DNA of 64,000 nt from Eutreptiella sp. 'Long Island Sound 2002' (taxonomy: Eukaryota; Euglenozoa; Euglenophyceae; Eutreptiales; Eutreptiaceae), in the NCBI GenBank assembly GCA_964036045.1, contig OZ038384.1:41265704-41329703 (forward strand), read 5' to 3'. Position 1 is the stretch's first letter; each line of letters begins with the position of its first letter. The notes under the pieces are model-generated. The model made no database searches. It was not told the origin of the DNA and saw only the letters and a list, made by a program, of their open reading frames with translations. The translations under genes and the position numbers were made by a program. Below, piece by piece: positions 37,401 through 50,790 of the stretch.

Positions 37401-40400
37401 CTTTTCTTTTGCGCAATGCCTCAACGCCTGTCCAAGCACGCAGTGTGCTGCGAAACCATCGCCGCCCACTCCCCTCACCCCCGATCAGCGCGGCTACTAG
37501 GGATACTGCTTCTCCGGTGGTGGTACGGCCAAGCCGAGCGGGTCTACCCTGTGCCTGCCCGTTGGGCCCAGTGGGCCGCCTCTTTTTGTGCTCTGGCCCC
37601 TTTGGATGGCCTGTGCCCCGGCATCATCCGCATGCACGGCTTCCTCTTGGGGGCTTGGAATGGATGGAGCCAGAGTGGCCGCCGCTCCCGGGGGGGGCAG
37701 GGTCTGGCCGCATGCTGTTCCGGGCCTCTCCAGGTATGACGTGGGCGCCAAGGGCGCCACATTGCATGAGGCCCTTGTCCGACGCTATCCCGGCGCCTCT
37801 TTCGCCCGCGACACACCCTCTAGCCCCCACACCGCGTGCCTCCCCTGGACTTGGCACATGTACTTTGCGCCGGTTTGGTGGGATGAGACCTGTGCCCCCT
37901 TGTGGCGCTACCGCGGGCAGCGATGGGATCCTCGCTCCGACACGTGGCTGCTCCACCCGTGGCGCCGGCTTGTCTACTTGCAGGACCGGCAATGGGAGGG
38001 ACCGCGTGGTTGGGGCGGACTGCTGGGGGCGGGTGTGGGAAAACGACCTCTACCCCCCCCCCCCCCTCCCGCCTTTGACAACCATTGGTCAGAAGTTGCT
38101 TGGGACGGTGCTCGCCTCCTCCCCAGCAGTGTCACCAATGTTTGGTGGGGAATGGTCCGCGAGCCCGGCCAGGTCGTGGAGACAGCTACCGGTCCCGACG
38201 TCCTGGGGAGGGGATGCCACCACTACACCCCTCCACACACACACACAACACCGCCCCTCCCAAAGCAGCCGGGTCCCCAGGGGGCTCTCACTAGGTGTCT
38301 CTCTGCCCTCTACCCGGGGAGGTGCGGGCTGCCCTTGGGGGACTCCGGTTGCGGAAGAGCTGGCCTAGAAAGGGCAGTCAAGTGAGAGATACAATGAGAG
38401 GTACAGTGAAAGGTTGATTGGGAAGTAAAGTGGCAGGTAGAGTGGGAGGTCGCGTGGGAGGTAGAACACAACTGAGAGCATTGAAATGTGGCATCTGAAC
38501 CCAAAGGTGGGGGCACATGGCTGTATACCCAGTCTTTTCATGCCACGCATCCGAAACTATACACCTACTCCCAGCTAACACAATAGTTTTGCGTGCCAGC
38601 AAAACCTACCAAAAGCCCAAAAGACTGGCATTTGCACAGTGTTCGCAATGCGCGATGAGGAGAGACAAGGAGCCAGGGCCCAAGGGTGATGGGACCTATG
38701 AATGCAGTCAAGCCAGAGGTTTGAGCTTGAACTACACGGGGTACTCGCAACAGCTAATCGCCATTTGCACTCGAGAGCCTGTGTGGCGGTGTTATGGCCA
38801 TTCTACCGGACTTTGCTCTGCCTATGTTCTACTCTATGTTGCTTATTTACTCACAAGCAGTACAGCAAATGTTTGGACCATCTTAATTTGGGACCTAAGT
38901 GTCTCTTGGACAAGGAGTATGGCTGCTCTATCCAATGACTGGGTTCCCACGAGTTGGGAGTTTGATGCTCAGCGTGCCTCCCCCACTCCTCCGCCTTGCC
39001 AAAGCACCCATGGCCGGCCTCTAGGCCCGCGGCTCTTTCGTCTTTGGTACCCCCTCTACCCTATAACCCGGCATGCAGTTTTGCCTCTTTTCTTTTGCGC
39101 AATGCCTCAACGCCTGTCCAAGCACGCAGTGTGCTGCGAAACCATCGCCGCCCACTCCCCTCACCCCCGATCAGCGCGGCTACTAGGGATACTGCTTCTC
39201 CGGTGGTGGTACGGCCAAGCCGAGCGGGTCTACCCTGTGCCTGCCCGTCGGGCCCAGTGGGCCGCCTCTTTTTGTGCTCTGGCCCCTTTGGATGGCCTGT
39301 GCCCCGGCATCATCCGCATGCACGGCTTCCTCTTGGGGGCTTGGAATGGATGGAGCCAGAGTGGCCGCCGCTCCCGGGGGGGGCAGGGTCTGGCCGCATG
39401 TTGTTCCGGGCCTCTCCAGGTATGACGTGGGCGCCAAGGGCGCCACATTGCATGAGGCCCTTGTCCGACGCTATCCCGGCGCCTCTTTCGCCCGCGACAC
39501 ACCCTCTAGCCCCCACACCGCGTGCCTCCCCTGGACTTGGCACATGTACTTTGCGCCGGTTTGGTGGGATGAGACCTGTGCCCCCTTGTGGCGCTACCGC
39601 GGGCAGCGATGGGATCCTCGCTCCGACGCGTGGCTGCTCCACCCGTGGCGCCGGCTTGTCTACTTGCAGGACCGGCAATGGGAGGGACCGCGTGGTTGGG
39701 GCGGACTGCTGGGGCGGGTGTGGGAAAACGACCTCGACCCCCCCCCTCCCGCCTTTGACAACCATTGGTCAGAAGTTGCTAGGGACGGTGCTCGCCTCCT
39801 CCCCAGCAGTGTCACCAATGTTTGGTGGGGAATGGTCCGCGAGCCCGGCCAGGTCGTGGAGACAGCTACCGGTCCCGACGTCCTGGGGAGGGGATGCCAC
39901 CACTACACCCCCCCACACACACACACAACACCGCCCCTCCCAAAGCAGCCGGGTCCCCAGGGGGCTCTCACTAGGTGTCTCTCTGCCCTCTACCCGGGGA
40001 GGTGCGGGCTGCCCTTGGGGGACTCCGGTTGCGGAAGAGCTGGCCTAGAAAGGGCAGTCAAGTGAGAGATACAATGAGAGGTACAGTGAAAGGTTGATTG
40101 GGAAGTAAAGTGGCAGGTAGAGTGGGAGGTCGCGTGGGAGGTAGAACACAACTGAGAGCATTGAAATGTGGGTTCTGAACCCAAAGGTGGGGGCACATGG
40201 CTGTATACCCAGTCTTTTCATGCCACGCATCCGAAACTATACACCTACTCCCACCTAATACAATAGTTTTGCGTGCCAGCAAAACCTACCAAAAGCCCAA
40301 AAGACTGGCATTTGCACAGTGTTCGCAATGCGCGATGAGGAGAGACAAGGAGCCAGGGCCCAAGGGTGATGGGACCTATGAATGCAGCCAAGCCAGAGGT

Positions 40401-43400
40401 TTGAGCTTGAACTACACGGGGTACTCGCAACAGCTAATCGCCATTTGCACTCGAGAGCCTGTGTGGCGGTGTTATGGCCATTCTACCAGACTTTGCTCTG
40501 CCTATGTTCTACTCTATGTTGCTTATTTCCTCACAAGCAGTACAGCAAATGTTTGGACCATCTTAATTTGGGACCTAAGTGTCTCTTGGACAAGGAGTAT
40601 GGCTGCTCTATCCAATGACTGGGTTCCCACGAGTTGGGAGTTTGATGCTCAGCGTGCCTCCCCCACTCCTCCGCCTTGCCAAAGCACCCATGGCCGGCCT
40701 CTAGGCCCGCGGCTCTTTCGTCTTTGGTACCCCCTCTACCCTATAACCCGGCATGCAGTTTTGCCTCTTTTCTTTTGCGCAATGCCTCAACGCCTGTCCA
40801 AGCACGCAGTGTGCTGCGAAACCATCGTCGCCCACTCCCCTCATCCCCGATCAGCGCGGCTACTAGGGATACTGCTTCTCCGGTGGTGGTACGGCCAAGC
40901 CGAGCGGGTCTACCCTGTGCCTGCCCGTCGGGCCCAGTGGGCCGCCTCTTTTTGTGCTCTGGCCCCTTTGGATGGCCTGTGCCCCGGCATCATCCGCATG
41001 CACGACTTCCTCTTGGGGGCTTGGAATGGATGGAGCCAGAGTGGCCGCCGCTCCCGGGGGGGGCAGGGTCTGGCCGCATGCTGTTCCGGGCCTCTCCAGG
41101 TATGACGTGGGCGCCAAGGGCGCCACATTGCATGAGGCCCTTGTCCGACGCTATCCCAGCGCCTCTTTCGCCCGCGACACACCCTCTAGCCCCCACACCG
41201 CGTGCCTCCCCTGGACTTGGCACATGTACTTTGCGCCGGTTTGGTGGGATGAGACCTGTGCCCCCATGTGGCGCTACCGCGGGCAGCGATGGGATCCTCC
41301 CTCCGACGCGTGGCTGCTCCACCCGTGGCGCCGGCTTGTCTACTTGCAGGACCGGCAATGGGAGGGACCGCGTGGTTGGGGCGGACTGCTGGGGGCGGGT
41401 GTGGGAAAACGACCTCTGCCCCCCCCCTCCCGCCTTTGACAACCATTGGTCAGAAGTTGCTGGGGACGGTGCTCGCCTCCTCCCCAGCAGTGTCACCAAT
41501 GTTTGGTGGGGAATGGTCCGCGAGCCCGGCCAGGTCGTGGAGACAGCTACCGGTCCCGACGTCCTGGGGAGGGGATGCCACCCCTACACCCCCCCCCCAC
41601 ACACACAACACCACCCCTCCCAAAGCAGCCGGGTCCCCAGGGGGCTCTCACTAGGTGTCTCTCTGCCCTCTACCCGGGGAGGTGCGGGCTGCCCTTGGGG
41701 GACTCCGGTTGCGGAAGAGGTGGCCTAGAAAGGGCAGTCAAGTGAGAGATACAATGAGAGGTACAGTGAAAGGTTGATTGGGAAGTAAAGTGGCAGGTAG
41801 AGTGGGAGGTCGCGTGGGAGGTAGAACACAACTGAGAGCATTGAAATGTGGGTTCTGAACCCAAAGGTGGGGGCACATGGCTGTATACCCAGTCTTTTCA
41901 TGCCACGCATCCGAAACTATACACCTACTCCCACCTAATACAATAGTTTTGCGTGCCAGCAAAACCTACCAAAACCCCAAAAGACTAGCATTTGCACAGT
42001 GTTCGCAGTGCGCGATGAGGAGAGACAAGGAGCCAGGGCCCAAGGGTGATGGGACCTATGAATGCAGTCAAGCCAGAGGTTTGAGCTTGAACTACACGGG
42101 GTACTCGCAACAGCTAATCGCCATTTGCACTCGAGAGCCTGTGTGGCGGTGTTATGGCCATTCTACCAGACTTTGCTCTGCCTATGTTCTACTCTATGTT
42201 GCTTATTTCCTCACAAGCAGTACAGCAAATGTTTGGACCATCTTAATTTGGGACCTAAGTGTCTCTTGGACAAGGAGTATGGCTGCTCTATCCAATGACT
42301 GGGTTCCCACGAGTTGGGAGTTTGATGCTCAGCGTGCCTCCCCCACTCCTCCGCCTTGCCAAAGCACCCATGGCCGGCCTCTAGGCCCGCGGCTCTTTCG
42401 TCTTTGGTACCCCCTCTACCCTATAACCCGGCATGCAGTTTTGCCTCTTTTCTTTTGCGCAATGCCTCAACGCCTGTCCAAGCACGCAGTGTGCTGCGAA
42501 ACCATCGTCGCCCACTCCCCTCACCCCCGATCAGCGCGGCTACTAGGGATACTGCTTCTCGAGTGGCGGTACGGCCAAGCCGAGCGGGTCTACCCTGTGC
42601 CTGCCCGTCGGGCCCGTTGGGCCGCCTCTTTTTGTGCTCTGGCCCCTTTGGATGGCCTGTGCCCCGGCATCATCCGCATGCACGACTTCCCCTTGGGGGC
42701 TTGGAATGGATGGAGCCACAGTGGCCGCCGCTCCCGGGGGGGGCAGGGTCTGGCCGCATGCTGTTCCGGGCCTCTCCAGGTATGACGTGGGCGCCAAGGG
42801 CGCCACATTGCATGAGGCCCTTGTCCGACGCTATCCCGGCGCCTCTTTCGCCCGCGACACACCCTCTAGCCCCCACACCGCGTGCCTCCCCTGGACTTGG
42901 CACATGTACTTTGCGCCGGTTTGGTGGGATGAGACCTGTGCCCCCTTGTGGCGCTACCGCGGGCAGCGATGGGATCCTCGCTCCGACGCGTGGCTGCTCC
43001 ACCCGTGGCGCCGGCTTGTCTACTTGCAGGACCGGCAATGGGAGGGACCGCGTGGTTGGGGCGGACTGCTGGGGGCGGGTGTGGGAAAACGACCTCTACC
43101 CCCCCCCTTCCCGCCTTTGACAACCATTGGTCAGAAGTTGCTGGGGACGGTGCTCGCCTCCTCCCCAGCAGTGTCACCAATGTTTGGTGGGGAATGGTCC
43201 GCGAGCCCGGCCAGGTCGTGGAGACAGCTACCGGTCCCGACGTCCTGGGGAGGGGATGCCACCCCTACACCCCCCCCACACACACACAACACCACCCCTC
43301 CCAAAGCAGCCGGGTCCCCAGGGGGCTCTCACTAGGTGTCTCTCTGCCCTCTACCCGGGGAGGTGCGGGCTGCCCTTGGGGGACTCCGGTTGCGGAAGAG

Positions 43401-46400
43401 GTGGCCTAGAAAGGGCAGTCAAGTGAGAGATACAATGAGAGGTACAGTGAAAGGTTGATTGGGAAGTAAAGTGGCAGGTAGAGTGGGAGGTCGCGTGGGA
43501 GGTAGAACACAACTGAGAGCATTGAAATGTGGGTTCTGAACCCAAAGGTGGGGGCACATGGCTGTATACCCAGTCTTTTCATGCCACGCATCCGAAACTA
43601 TACACCTACTCCCACCTAACACAATAGTTTTGCGTGCCAGCAAAACCTACCAAAAGCCCAAAAGACTAGCATTTGCACAGTGTTCGCAATGTGCGATGAG
43701 GAGAGACAAGGAGCCAGGGCCCAAGGGTGATGGGACCTATGAATGCAGTCAAGCCAGAGGTTTGAGCTTGAACTACACGGGGTACTCGCAACAGCTAATC
43801 GCCATTTGCACTCGAGAGCCTGTGTGGCGGTGTTATGGCCATTCTACCAGACTTTGCTCTGCCTATGTTCTACTCTATGTTGCTTATTTCCTCACAAGCA
43901 GTACAGCAAATGTTTGGACCATCTTAATTTGGGACCTAAGTGTCTCTTGGACAAGGAGTATGGCTGCTCTATCCAATGACTGGGTTCCCACGAGTTGGGA
44001 GTTTGATGCTCAGCGTGCCTCCCCCACTCCTCCGCCTTGCCAAAGCACCCATGGCCGGCCTCTAGGCCCGCGGCTCTTTCGTCTTTGGTACCCCCTCTAC
44101 CCTATAACCCGGCATGCAGTTTTGCCTCTTTTCTTTTGCGCAATGCCTCAACGCCTGTCCAAGCACGCAGTGTGTTGCGAAACCATCGTCGCCCACTCCC
44201 CTCACCCCCGATCAGCGCGGCTACTAGGGATACTGCTTCTCGAGTGGCGGTACGGCCAAGCCGAGCGGGTCTACCCTGTGCCTGCCCGTCGGGCCCGTTG
44301 GGCCGCCTCTTTTTGTGCTCTGGCCCCTTTGGATGGCCTGTGCCCCGGCATCATCCGCATGCACGACTTCCCCTTGGGGGCTTGGAATGGATGGAGCCAG
44401 AGTGGCCGCCGCTCCCGGGGGGGGCAGGGTCTGGCCGCATGCTGTTCCGGGCCTCTCCAGGTATGACGTGGGCGCCAAGGGCGCCACATTGCATGAGGCC
44501 CTTGTCCGACGCTATCCCGGCGCCTCTTTCGCCCGCGACACACCCTCTAGCCCCCACACCGCGTGCCTCCGCTGGACTTGGCACATGTACTTTGCGCCGG
44601 TTTGGTGGGATGAGACCTGTGCCCCCTTGTGGCGCTACCGCGGGCAGCGATGGGATCCTCGCTCCGACGCGTGGCTGCTCCACCCGTGGCGCCGGCTTGT
44701 CTACTTGCAGGACCGGCAATGGGAGGGACCGCGTGGTTGGGGCGGACTGCTGGGGGCGGGTGTGGGAAAACGACCTCTACCCCCCCCCTTCCCGCCTTTG
44801 ACAACCATTGGTCAGAAGTTGCTGGGGACGGTGCTCGCCTCCTCCCCAGCAGTGTCACCAATGTTTGGTGGGGAATGGTCCGCGAGCCCGGCCAGGTCGT
44901 GGAGACAGCTACCGGTCCCGACGTCCTGGGGAGGGGATGCCACCCCTACACCCCCCCCCACACACACACAACACCACCCCTCCCAAAGCAGCCGGGTCCC
45001 CAGGGGGCTCTCACTAGGTGTCTCTCTGCCCTCTACCCGGGGAGGTGCGGGCTGCCCTTGGGGGACTCCGGTTGCGGAAGAGCTGGCCTAGAAAGGGCAG
45101 TCAAGTGAGAGATACAATGAGAGGTACAGTGAAAGGTTGATTGGGAAGTAAAGTGGCAGGTAGAGTGGGAGGTCGCGTGGGAGGTAGAACACAACTGAGA
45201 GCATTGAAATGTGGGTTCTGAACCCAAAGGTGGGGGCACATGGCTGTATACCCAGTCTTTTCATGCCACGCATCCGAAACTATACACCTACTCCCACCTA
45301 ACACAATAGTTTTGCGTGCCAGCAAAACCTACCAAAAGCCCAAAAGACTAGCATTTGCACAGTGTTCGCAATGCGCGATGAGGAGAGACAAGGAGCCAGG
45401 GCCCAAGGGTGATGGGACCTATGAATGCAGTCAAGCCAGAGGTTTGAGCTTGAACTACACGGGGTACTCGCAACAGCTAATCGCCATTTGCACTCGAGAG
45501 CCTGTGTGGCGGTGTTATGGCCATTCTACCAGACTTTGCTCTGCCTATGTTCTACTCTATGTTGCTTATTTCCTCACAAGCAGTACAGCAAATGTTTGGA
45601 CCATCTTAATTTGGGACCTAAGTGTCTCTTGGACAAGGAGTATGGCTGCTCTATCCAATGACTGGGTTCCCACGAGTTGGGAGTTTGATGCTCAGCGTGC
45701 CTCCCCCACTCCTCCTCCTTGCCAAAGCACCCATGGCCGGCCTCTAGGCCCGCGGCTCTTTCGTCTTTGGTACCCCCTCTACCCTATAACCCGGCATGCA
45801 GTTTTGCCTCTTTTCTTTTGCGCAATGCCTCAACGCCTGTCCAAGCACGCAGTGTGCTGCGAAACCATCGCCGCCCACTCCCCTCACCCCCGATCAGCGC
45901 GGCTACTAGGGATACTGCTTCTCCAGTGGCGGTACGGCCAAGCCGAGCGGGTCTACCCTGTGCCTGCCCGTCGGGCCCAGTGGGCCGCCTCTTTTTGTGC
46001 TCTGGCCCCTTTGGATGGCCTGTGCCCCGGCATCATCCGCATGCACGGCTTCCTCTTGGGGGCTTGGAATGGATGGAGCCAGAGTGGCCGCCGCTCCCGG
46101 GGGGGGCAGGGTCTGGCCGCATGCTGTTCCGGGCCTCTCCAGGTATGACGTGGGCGCCAAGGGCGCCACATTGCATGAGGCCCTTGTCCGACGCTATCCC
46201 GGCGCCTCTTTCGCCCGCGACACACCCTCTAGCCCCCACACCGCGTGCCTCCCCTGGACTTGGCACATGTACTTTGCGCCGGTTTGGTGGGATGAGACCT
46301 GTGCCCCCTTGTGGCGCTACCGCGGGCAGCGATGGGATCCTCGCTCCGACGCGTGGCTGCTCCACCCGTGGCGCCGGCTTGTCTACTTGCAGGACCGGCA

Positions 46401-49400
46401 ATGGGAGGGACCGCGTGGTTGGGGCGGACTGCTGGGGGCGGGTGTGGGAAAACGACCTCTACCCCCCCCCTCCCGCCTTTGACAACCATTGGTCAGAAGT
46501 TGCTGGGGACGGTGCTCGCCTCCTCCCCAGCAGTGTCACCAATGTTTGGTGGGGAATGGTCCGCGAGCCCGGCCAGGTCGTGGAGACAGCTACCGGTCCC
46601 GACGTCCTGGGGAGGGGATGCCACCCCTACACCCCCCCCCACACACACAACACCGCCCCTCCCAAAGCAGCCGGGTCCCCAGGGGGCTCTCACTAGGTGT
46701 CTCTCTGCCCTCTACCCGGGGAGGTGCGGGCTGCCCTTGGGGGACTCCGGTTGCGGAAGAGCTGGCCTAGAAAGGGCAGTCAAGTGAGAGATACAATGAG
46801 AGGTACAGTGAAAGGTTGATTGGGAAGTAAAGTGGCGGGTAGAGTGGGAGGTCGCGTGGGGGGTAGAACACAACTGAGAGCATTGAAATGTGGGTTCTGA
46901 ACCCAAAGGTGGGGGCACATGGCTGTATACCCAGTCTTGTCATGCCACGCATCCGAAACTATACACCTACTCCCAGCTAACACAATAGTTTTGCGTGCCA
47001 GCAAAACCTACCAAAAGCCCAAAAGACTGGCATTTGCACAGTGTTCGCAATGTGCGATGAGGAGAGACATGGAGCCAGGGCCCAAGGGTGATGGGACCTA
47101 TGAATGCAGTCAAGCCAGAGGTTTGAGCTTGAACTACACGGGGTACTCGCAACAGCTAATCGCCATTTGCACTCGAGAGCCTGTGTGGCGGTGTTATGGC
47201 CATTCTACCAGACTTTGCTCTGCCTATGTTCTACTCTATGTTGCTTATTTCCTCACAAGCAGTACAGCAAATGTTTGGACCATCTTAATTTGGGACCTAA
47301 GTGTCTCTTGGACAAGGAGTATGGCTGCTCTATCCAATGACTGGGTTCCCACGAGTTGGGAGTTTGATGCTCAGCGTGCCTCCCCCACTCCTCCGCCTTG
47401 CCAAAGCACCCATGGCCGGCCTCTAGGCCCGCGGCTCTTTCGTCTTTGGTACCCCCTCTACCCTATAACCCGGCATGCAGTTTTGCCTCTTTTCTTTTGC
47501 GCAATGCCTCAACGCCTGTCCAAGCACGCAGTGTGCTGCGAAACCATCGCCGCCCACTCCCCTCACCCCCGATCAGCGCGGCTACTAGGGATACTGCTTC
47601 TCCAGTGGCGGTACGGCCAAGCCGAGCGGGTCTACCCTGTGCCTGCCCGTCGGGCCCAGTGGGCCGCCTCTTTTTGTGCTCTGGCCCCTTTGGATGGCCT
47701 GTGCCCCGGCATCATCCGCATGCACGACTTCCTCTTGGGGGCTTGGAATGGATGGAGCCAGAGTGGCCGCCGCTCCCGGGGGGGGCAGGGTCTCGCCGCA
47801 TGCTGTTCCGGGCCTCTCCAGGTATGACGTGGGCGCCAAGGGCGCCACATTGCATGAGGCCCTTGTCCGACGCTATCCCGGCGCCTCTTTCGCCCGCGAC
47901 ACACCCTCTAGCCCCCACACCGCGTGCCTCCCCTGGACTTGGCACATGTACTTTGCGCCGGTTTGGTTGGATGAGACCTGTGCCCCCTTGTGGCGCTACC
48001 GCGGGCAGCGATGGGATCCTCGCTCCGACGCGTGGCTGCTCCACCCGTGGCGCCGGCTTGTCTACTTGCAGGACCGGCAATGGGAGGGACCGCGTGGTTG
48101 GGGCGGACTGCTGGGGGCGGGTGTGGGAAAACGACCTCTACCCCCCTCCTCCCGCCTTTGACAACCATTGGTCAGAAGTTGCTGGGGACGGTGCTCGCCT
48201 CCTCCCCAGCAGTGTCACCAATGTTTGGTGGGGAATGGTCCGCGAGCCCGGCCAGGTCGTGGAGACAGCTACCGGTCCCGACGTCCTGGGGAGGGGATGC
48301 CACCCCTACACCCCCCCCACACACACACAACACCGCCCCTCCCAAAGCCGCCGGGTCCCCAGGGGGCTCTCACTAGGTGTCTCTCTGCCCTCTACCCGGG
48401 GAGGTGCGGGCTGCCCTTGGGGGACTCCGGTTGCGGAAGAGCTGGCCTAGAAAGGGCAGTCAAGTGAGAGATACAATGAGAGGTACAATGAAAGGTTGAT
48501 TGGGAAGTAAAGTGGCAGGTAGAGTGGGAGGTCGCGTGGGAGGTAGAACACAACTGAGAGCATTGAAATGTGGGTTCTGAACCCAAAGGTGGGGGCACAT
48601 GGCTGTATACCCAGTCTTTTCATGCCACGCATCCGAAACTATACACCTACTCCCAGCTAACACAATAGTTTTGCGTGCCAGCAAAACCTACCAAAAGCCC
48701 AAAAGACTGGCATTTGCACAGTGTTCGCAATGTGCGATGAGGAGAGACATGGAGCCAGGGCCCAAGGGTGATGGGACCTATGAATGCAGTCAAGCCAGAG
48801 GTTTGAGCTTGAACTACACGGGGTACTCGCAACAGCTAATCGCCATTTGCACTCGAGAGCCTGTGTGGCGGTGTTATGGCCATTCTACCAGACTTTGCTC
48901 TGCCTATGTTCTACTCTATGTTGCTTATTTCCTCACAAGCAGTACAGCAAATGTTTGGACCATCTTAATTTGGGACCTAAGTGTCTCTTGGACAAGGAGT
49001 ATGGCTGCTCTATCCAGTGACTGGGTTCCCACGAGTTGGGAGTTTGATGCTCAGCGTGCCTCCCCCACTCCTCCGCCTTGCCAAAGCACCCATGGCCGGC
49101 CTCTAGGCCCGCGGCTCTTTCGTCTTTGGTACCCCCTCTACCCTATAACCCCGCATGCAGTTTTGCCTCTTTTCTTTTGCGCAATGCCTCAACGCCTGTC
49201 CAAGCACGCAGTGTGCTGCGAAACCATCGCCGCCCACTCCCCTCACCCCCGATCAGCGCGGCTACTAGGGATACTGCTTCTCCAGTGGCGGTACGGCCAA
49301 GCCGAGCGGGTCTACCCTGTGCCTGCCCGTCGGGCCCAGTGGGCCGCCTCTTTTTGTGCTCTGGCCCCTTTGGATGGCCTGTGCCCCGGCATCATCCGCA

Positions 49401-50115
49401 TGCACGACTTCATCTTGGGGGCTTGGAATGGATGGAGCCAGAGTGGCCGCCGCTCCCGGTGGGGGCAGGGTCTGGCCGCATGCTGTTCCGGGCCTCTCCA
49501 GGTATGACGTGGGCGCCAAGGGCGCCACATTGCATGACGTCCTTGTCCGACGCTATCCCGGCGCCTCTTTCGCCCGCGACACACCCTCTAGCCCCCACAC
49601 CGCGTGCCTCCCCTGGACTTGGCACATGTACTTTGCGCCGGTTTGGTAGGATGAGACCTGTGCCCCCTTGTGGCGCTACCGCGGGCAGCGATGGGATCCT
49701 CGCTCCGACGCGTGGCTGCTCCACCCGTGGCGCCGGCTTGTCTACTTGCAGGACCGGCAATGGGAGGGACCGCGTGGTTGGGGCGGACTGCTGGGGGCGG
49801 GTGTGGGAAAACGACCTCTACCCCCCCCCCTCCCGCCTTTGACAACCATTGGTCAGAAGTTGCTGGGGACGGTGCTCGCCTCCTCCCCAGCAGTGTCACC
49901 AATGTTTGGTGGGGAATGGTCCGCGAGCCCGGCCAGGTCGTGGAGACAGCTACCGGTCCCGACGTCCTGGGGAGGGGATGCCACCCCTACACCCCCCCCC
50001 CACACACACAACACCGCCCCTCCCAAAGCAGCCGGGTCCCCAGGGGGCTCTCACTAGGTGTCTCTCTGCCCTCTACCCGGGGAGGTGCAGACTGCCCTTG
50101 GGGGACTCCGGTTGC
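16453..50115 (+). repeat. satellite array of exactly 20 head-to-tail ~1.68-kb units
   Basis: Units begin at TCCGGTTGC: 16453, 18140, 19826, 21509, 23190, 24872, 26560, 28239, 29927, 31608, 33289, 34972, 36658, 38344, 40024, 41704, 43385, 45067, 46746 and 48426. The last unit ends at 50106, followed by one more TCCGGTTGC (50107-50115). Unit lengths are 1679-1688 bp. Differences are few substitutions plus length changes in a poly-C run, a CA run and a poly-G run. Each unit has the same internal order: an AG-rich start, a mixed segment, a C-rich GC segment with poly-G, then the poly-C and CA tracts. Shared variants group neighbouring units, as expected from unequal exchange or gene conversion. 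No RNA gene or known protein was recognised in the unit. Confidence 0.97.
16629..17537 (+). other. recurrent 302-codon open frame in the satellite unit (not called a gene)
   Basis: An ATG-started frame at the same place in each unit is open for about 301-302 codons, or longer by fusion, in 18 of the 20 units. It is cut by a TGA in unit 8 (near 28537) and by a TAG near 32204 in unit 10. The translation is Trp/Cys/Pro-rich without a known motif, and other frames are also open in this GC-rich DNA. It ends at a CTCCAGGTATGA string that resembles a splice donor, and a CTACTTGCAG acceptor-like string lies downstream in the unit. Transcription is not shown. Confidence 0.25.
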
Positions 50116-50790
50116 CACCGGTCGCAGGCACGGCTGCCCATGTTTTGGGGAGCAACCTATCAATGTCCCTGCCCCCGTGGGAACCCCCCCCTCCTCACTC
50201 ACCACCCCCCTACCCTCGTGGGCAGGCACGGTGCATGCGAGTTACGCGGCATGCCAGCGAAGCACCTTGGCCCGGTGGGGCGATGTGCACCCGCACCTGG
50301 GGCCGCTGCGCGTAGCAGCGGCCAACGTGACCTCGACACGGTCCTCGCTATGGAGGCGGAAGTACCACTCCTGCCGGAGACCCATCTCACGGCGACCAGG
50401 GATCGGTTTGTGGCCACCAAGCGCGCGAGGCGGGATGGCAGGCCTTTTTTGGGGGGCGCCCCTGGAGTGGCTGGAGTGGCGTGGCGGCAGCATCTGGGAC
50501 TGCCCCCCAGAGGGGTGGGCGTTCTGGTCTGCCAGGGGCTCCCGGCTCGGCAAGTGAATCCCCGAGCAAATGCCCCGGAGGGTGACACGGGGACAGAGCT
50601 GTGGCCCTCTACACGGTGGTGCCACATGCTGGTCGGCCTCGGCACGGGAGCAGACACCCTCCATTCGCAGGCTGTGCATGGGGTACCTTCCCAGCTGGCA
50701 CTCAATAGAGCGCTGTGGGAGCGTGTGCTCGAGTATGGCACAACACAGGGCGGCTCGTCAAGTGCCCCCCTTCCACCTTCCTCCTTCTAC
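50116..50790 (+). pseudogene. LINE-type endonuclease domain fragment (APE-like)
   Basis: An open frame continuing out of the array carries VPLLPETHLT (about 50363-50392), a degenerate form of the QETHL motif of non-LTR retrotransposon endonucleases. After spacing typical of that domain come RGVGVLV, TRWCHMLVGLGTG, AVHGVP and LNRALWERVLEYG. These resemble later blocks of the same domain in algal and protist LINEs. The GDFN and SDH blocks are not seen, so the fragment is truncated near 50790. It abuts the satellite array directly. Confidence 0.55.

Noticed and set aside
16453-50115. Twenty tandem protein-coding genes
   Set aside because: Frames are Trp/Cys/Pro-rich without domains, are broken in some units and shift with homopolymer length; satellite DNA is the simpler reading.
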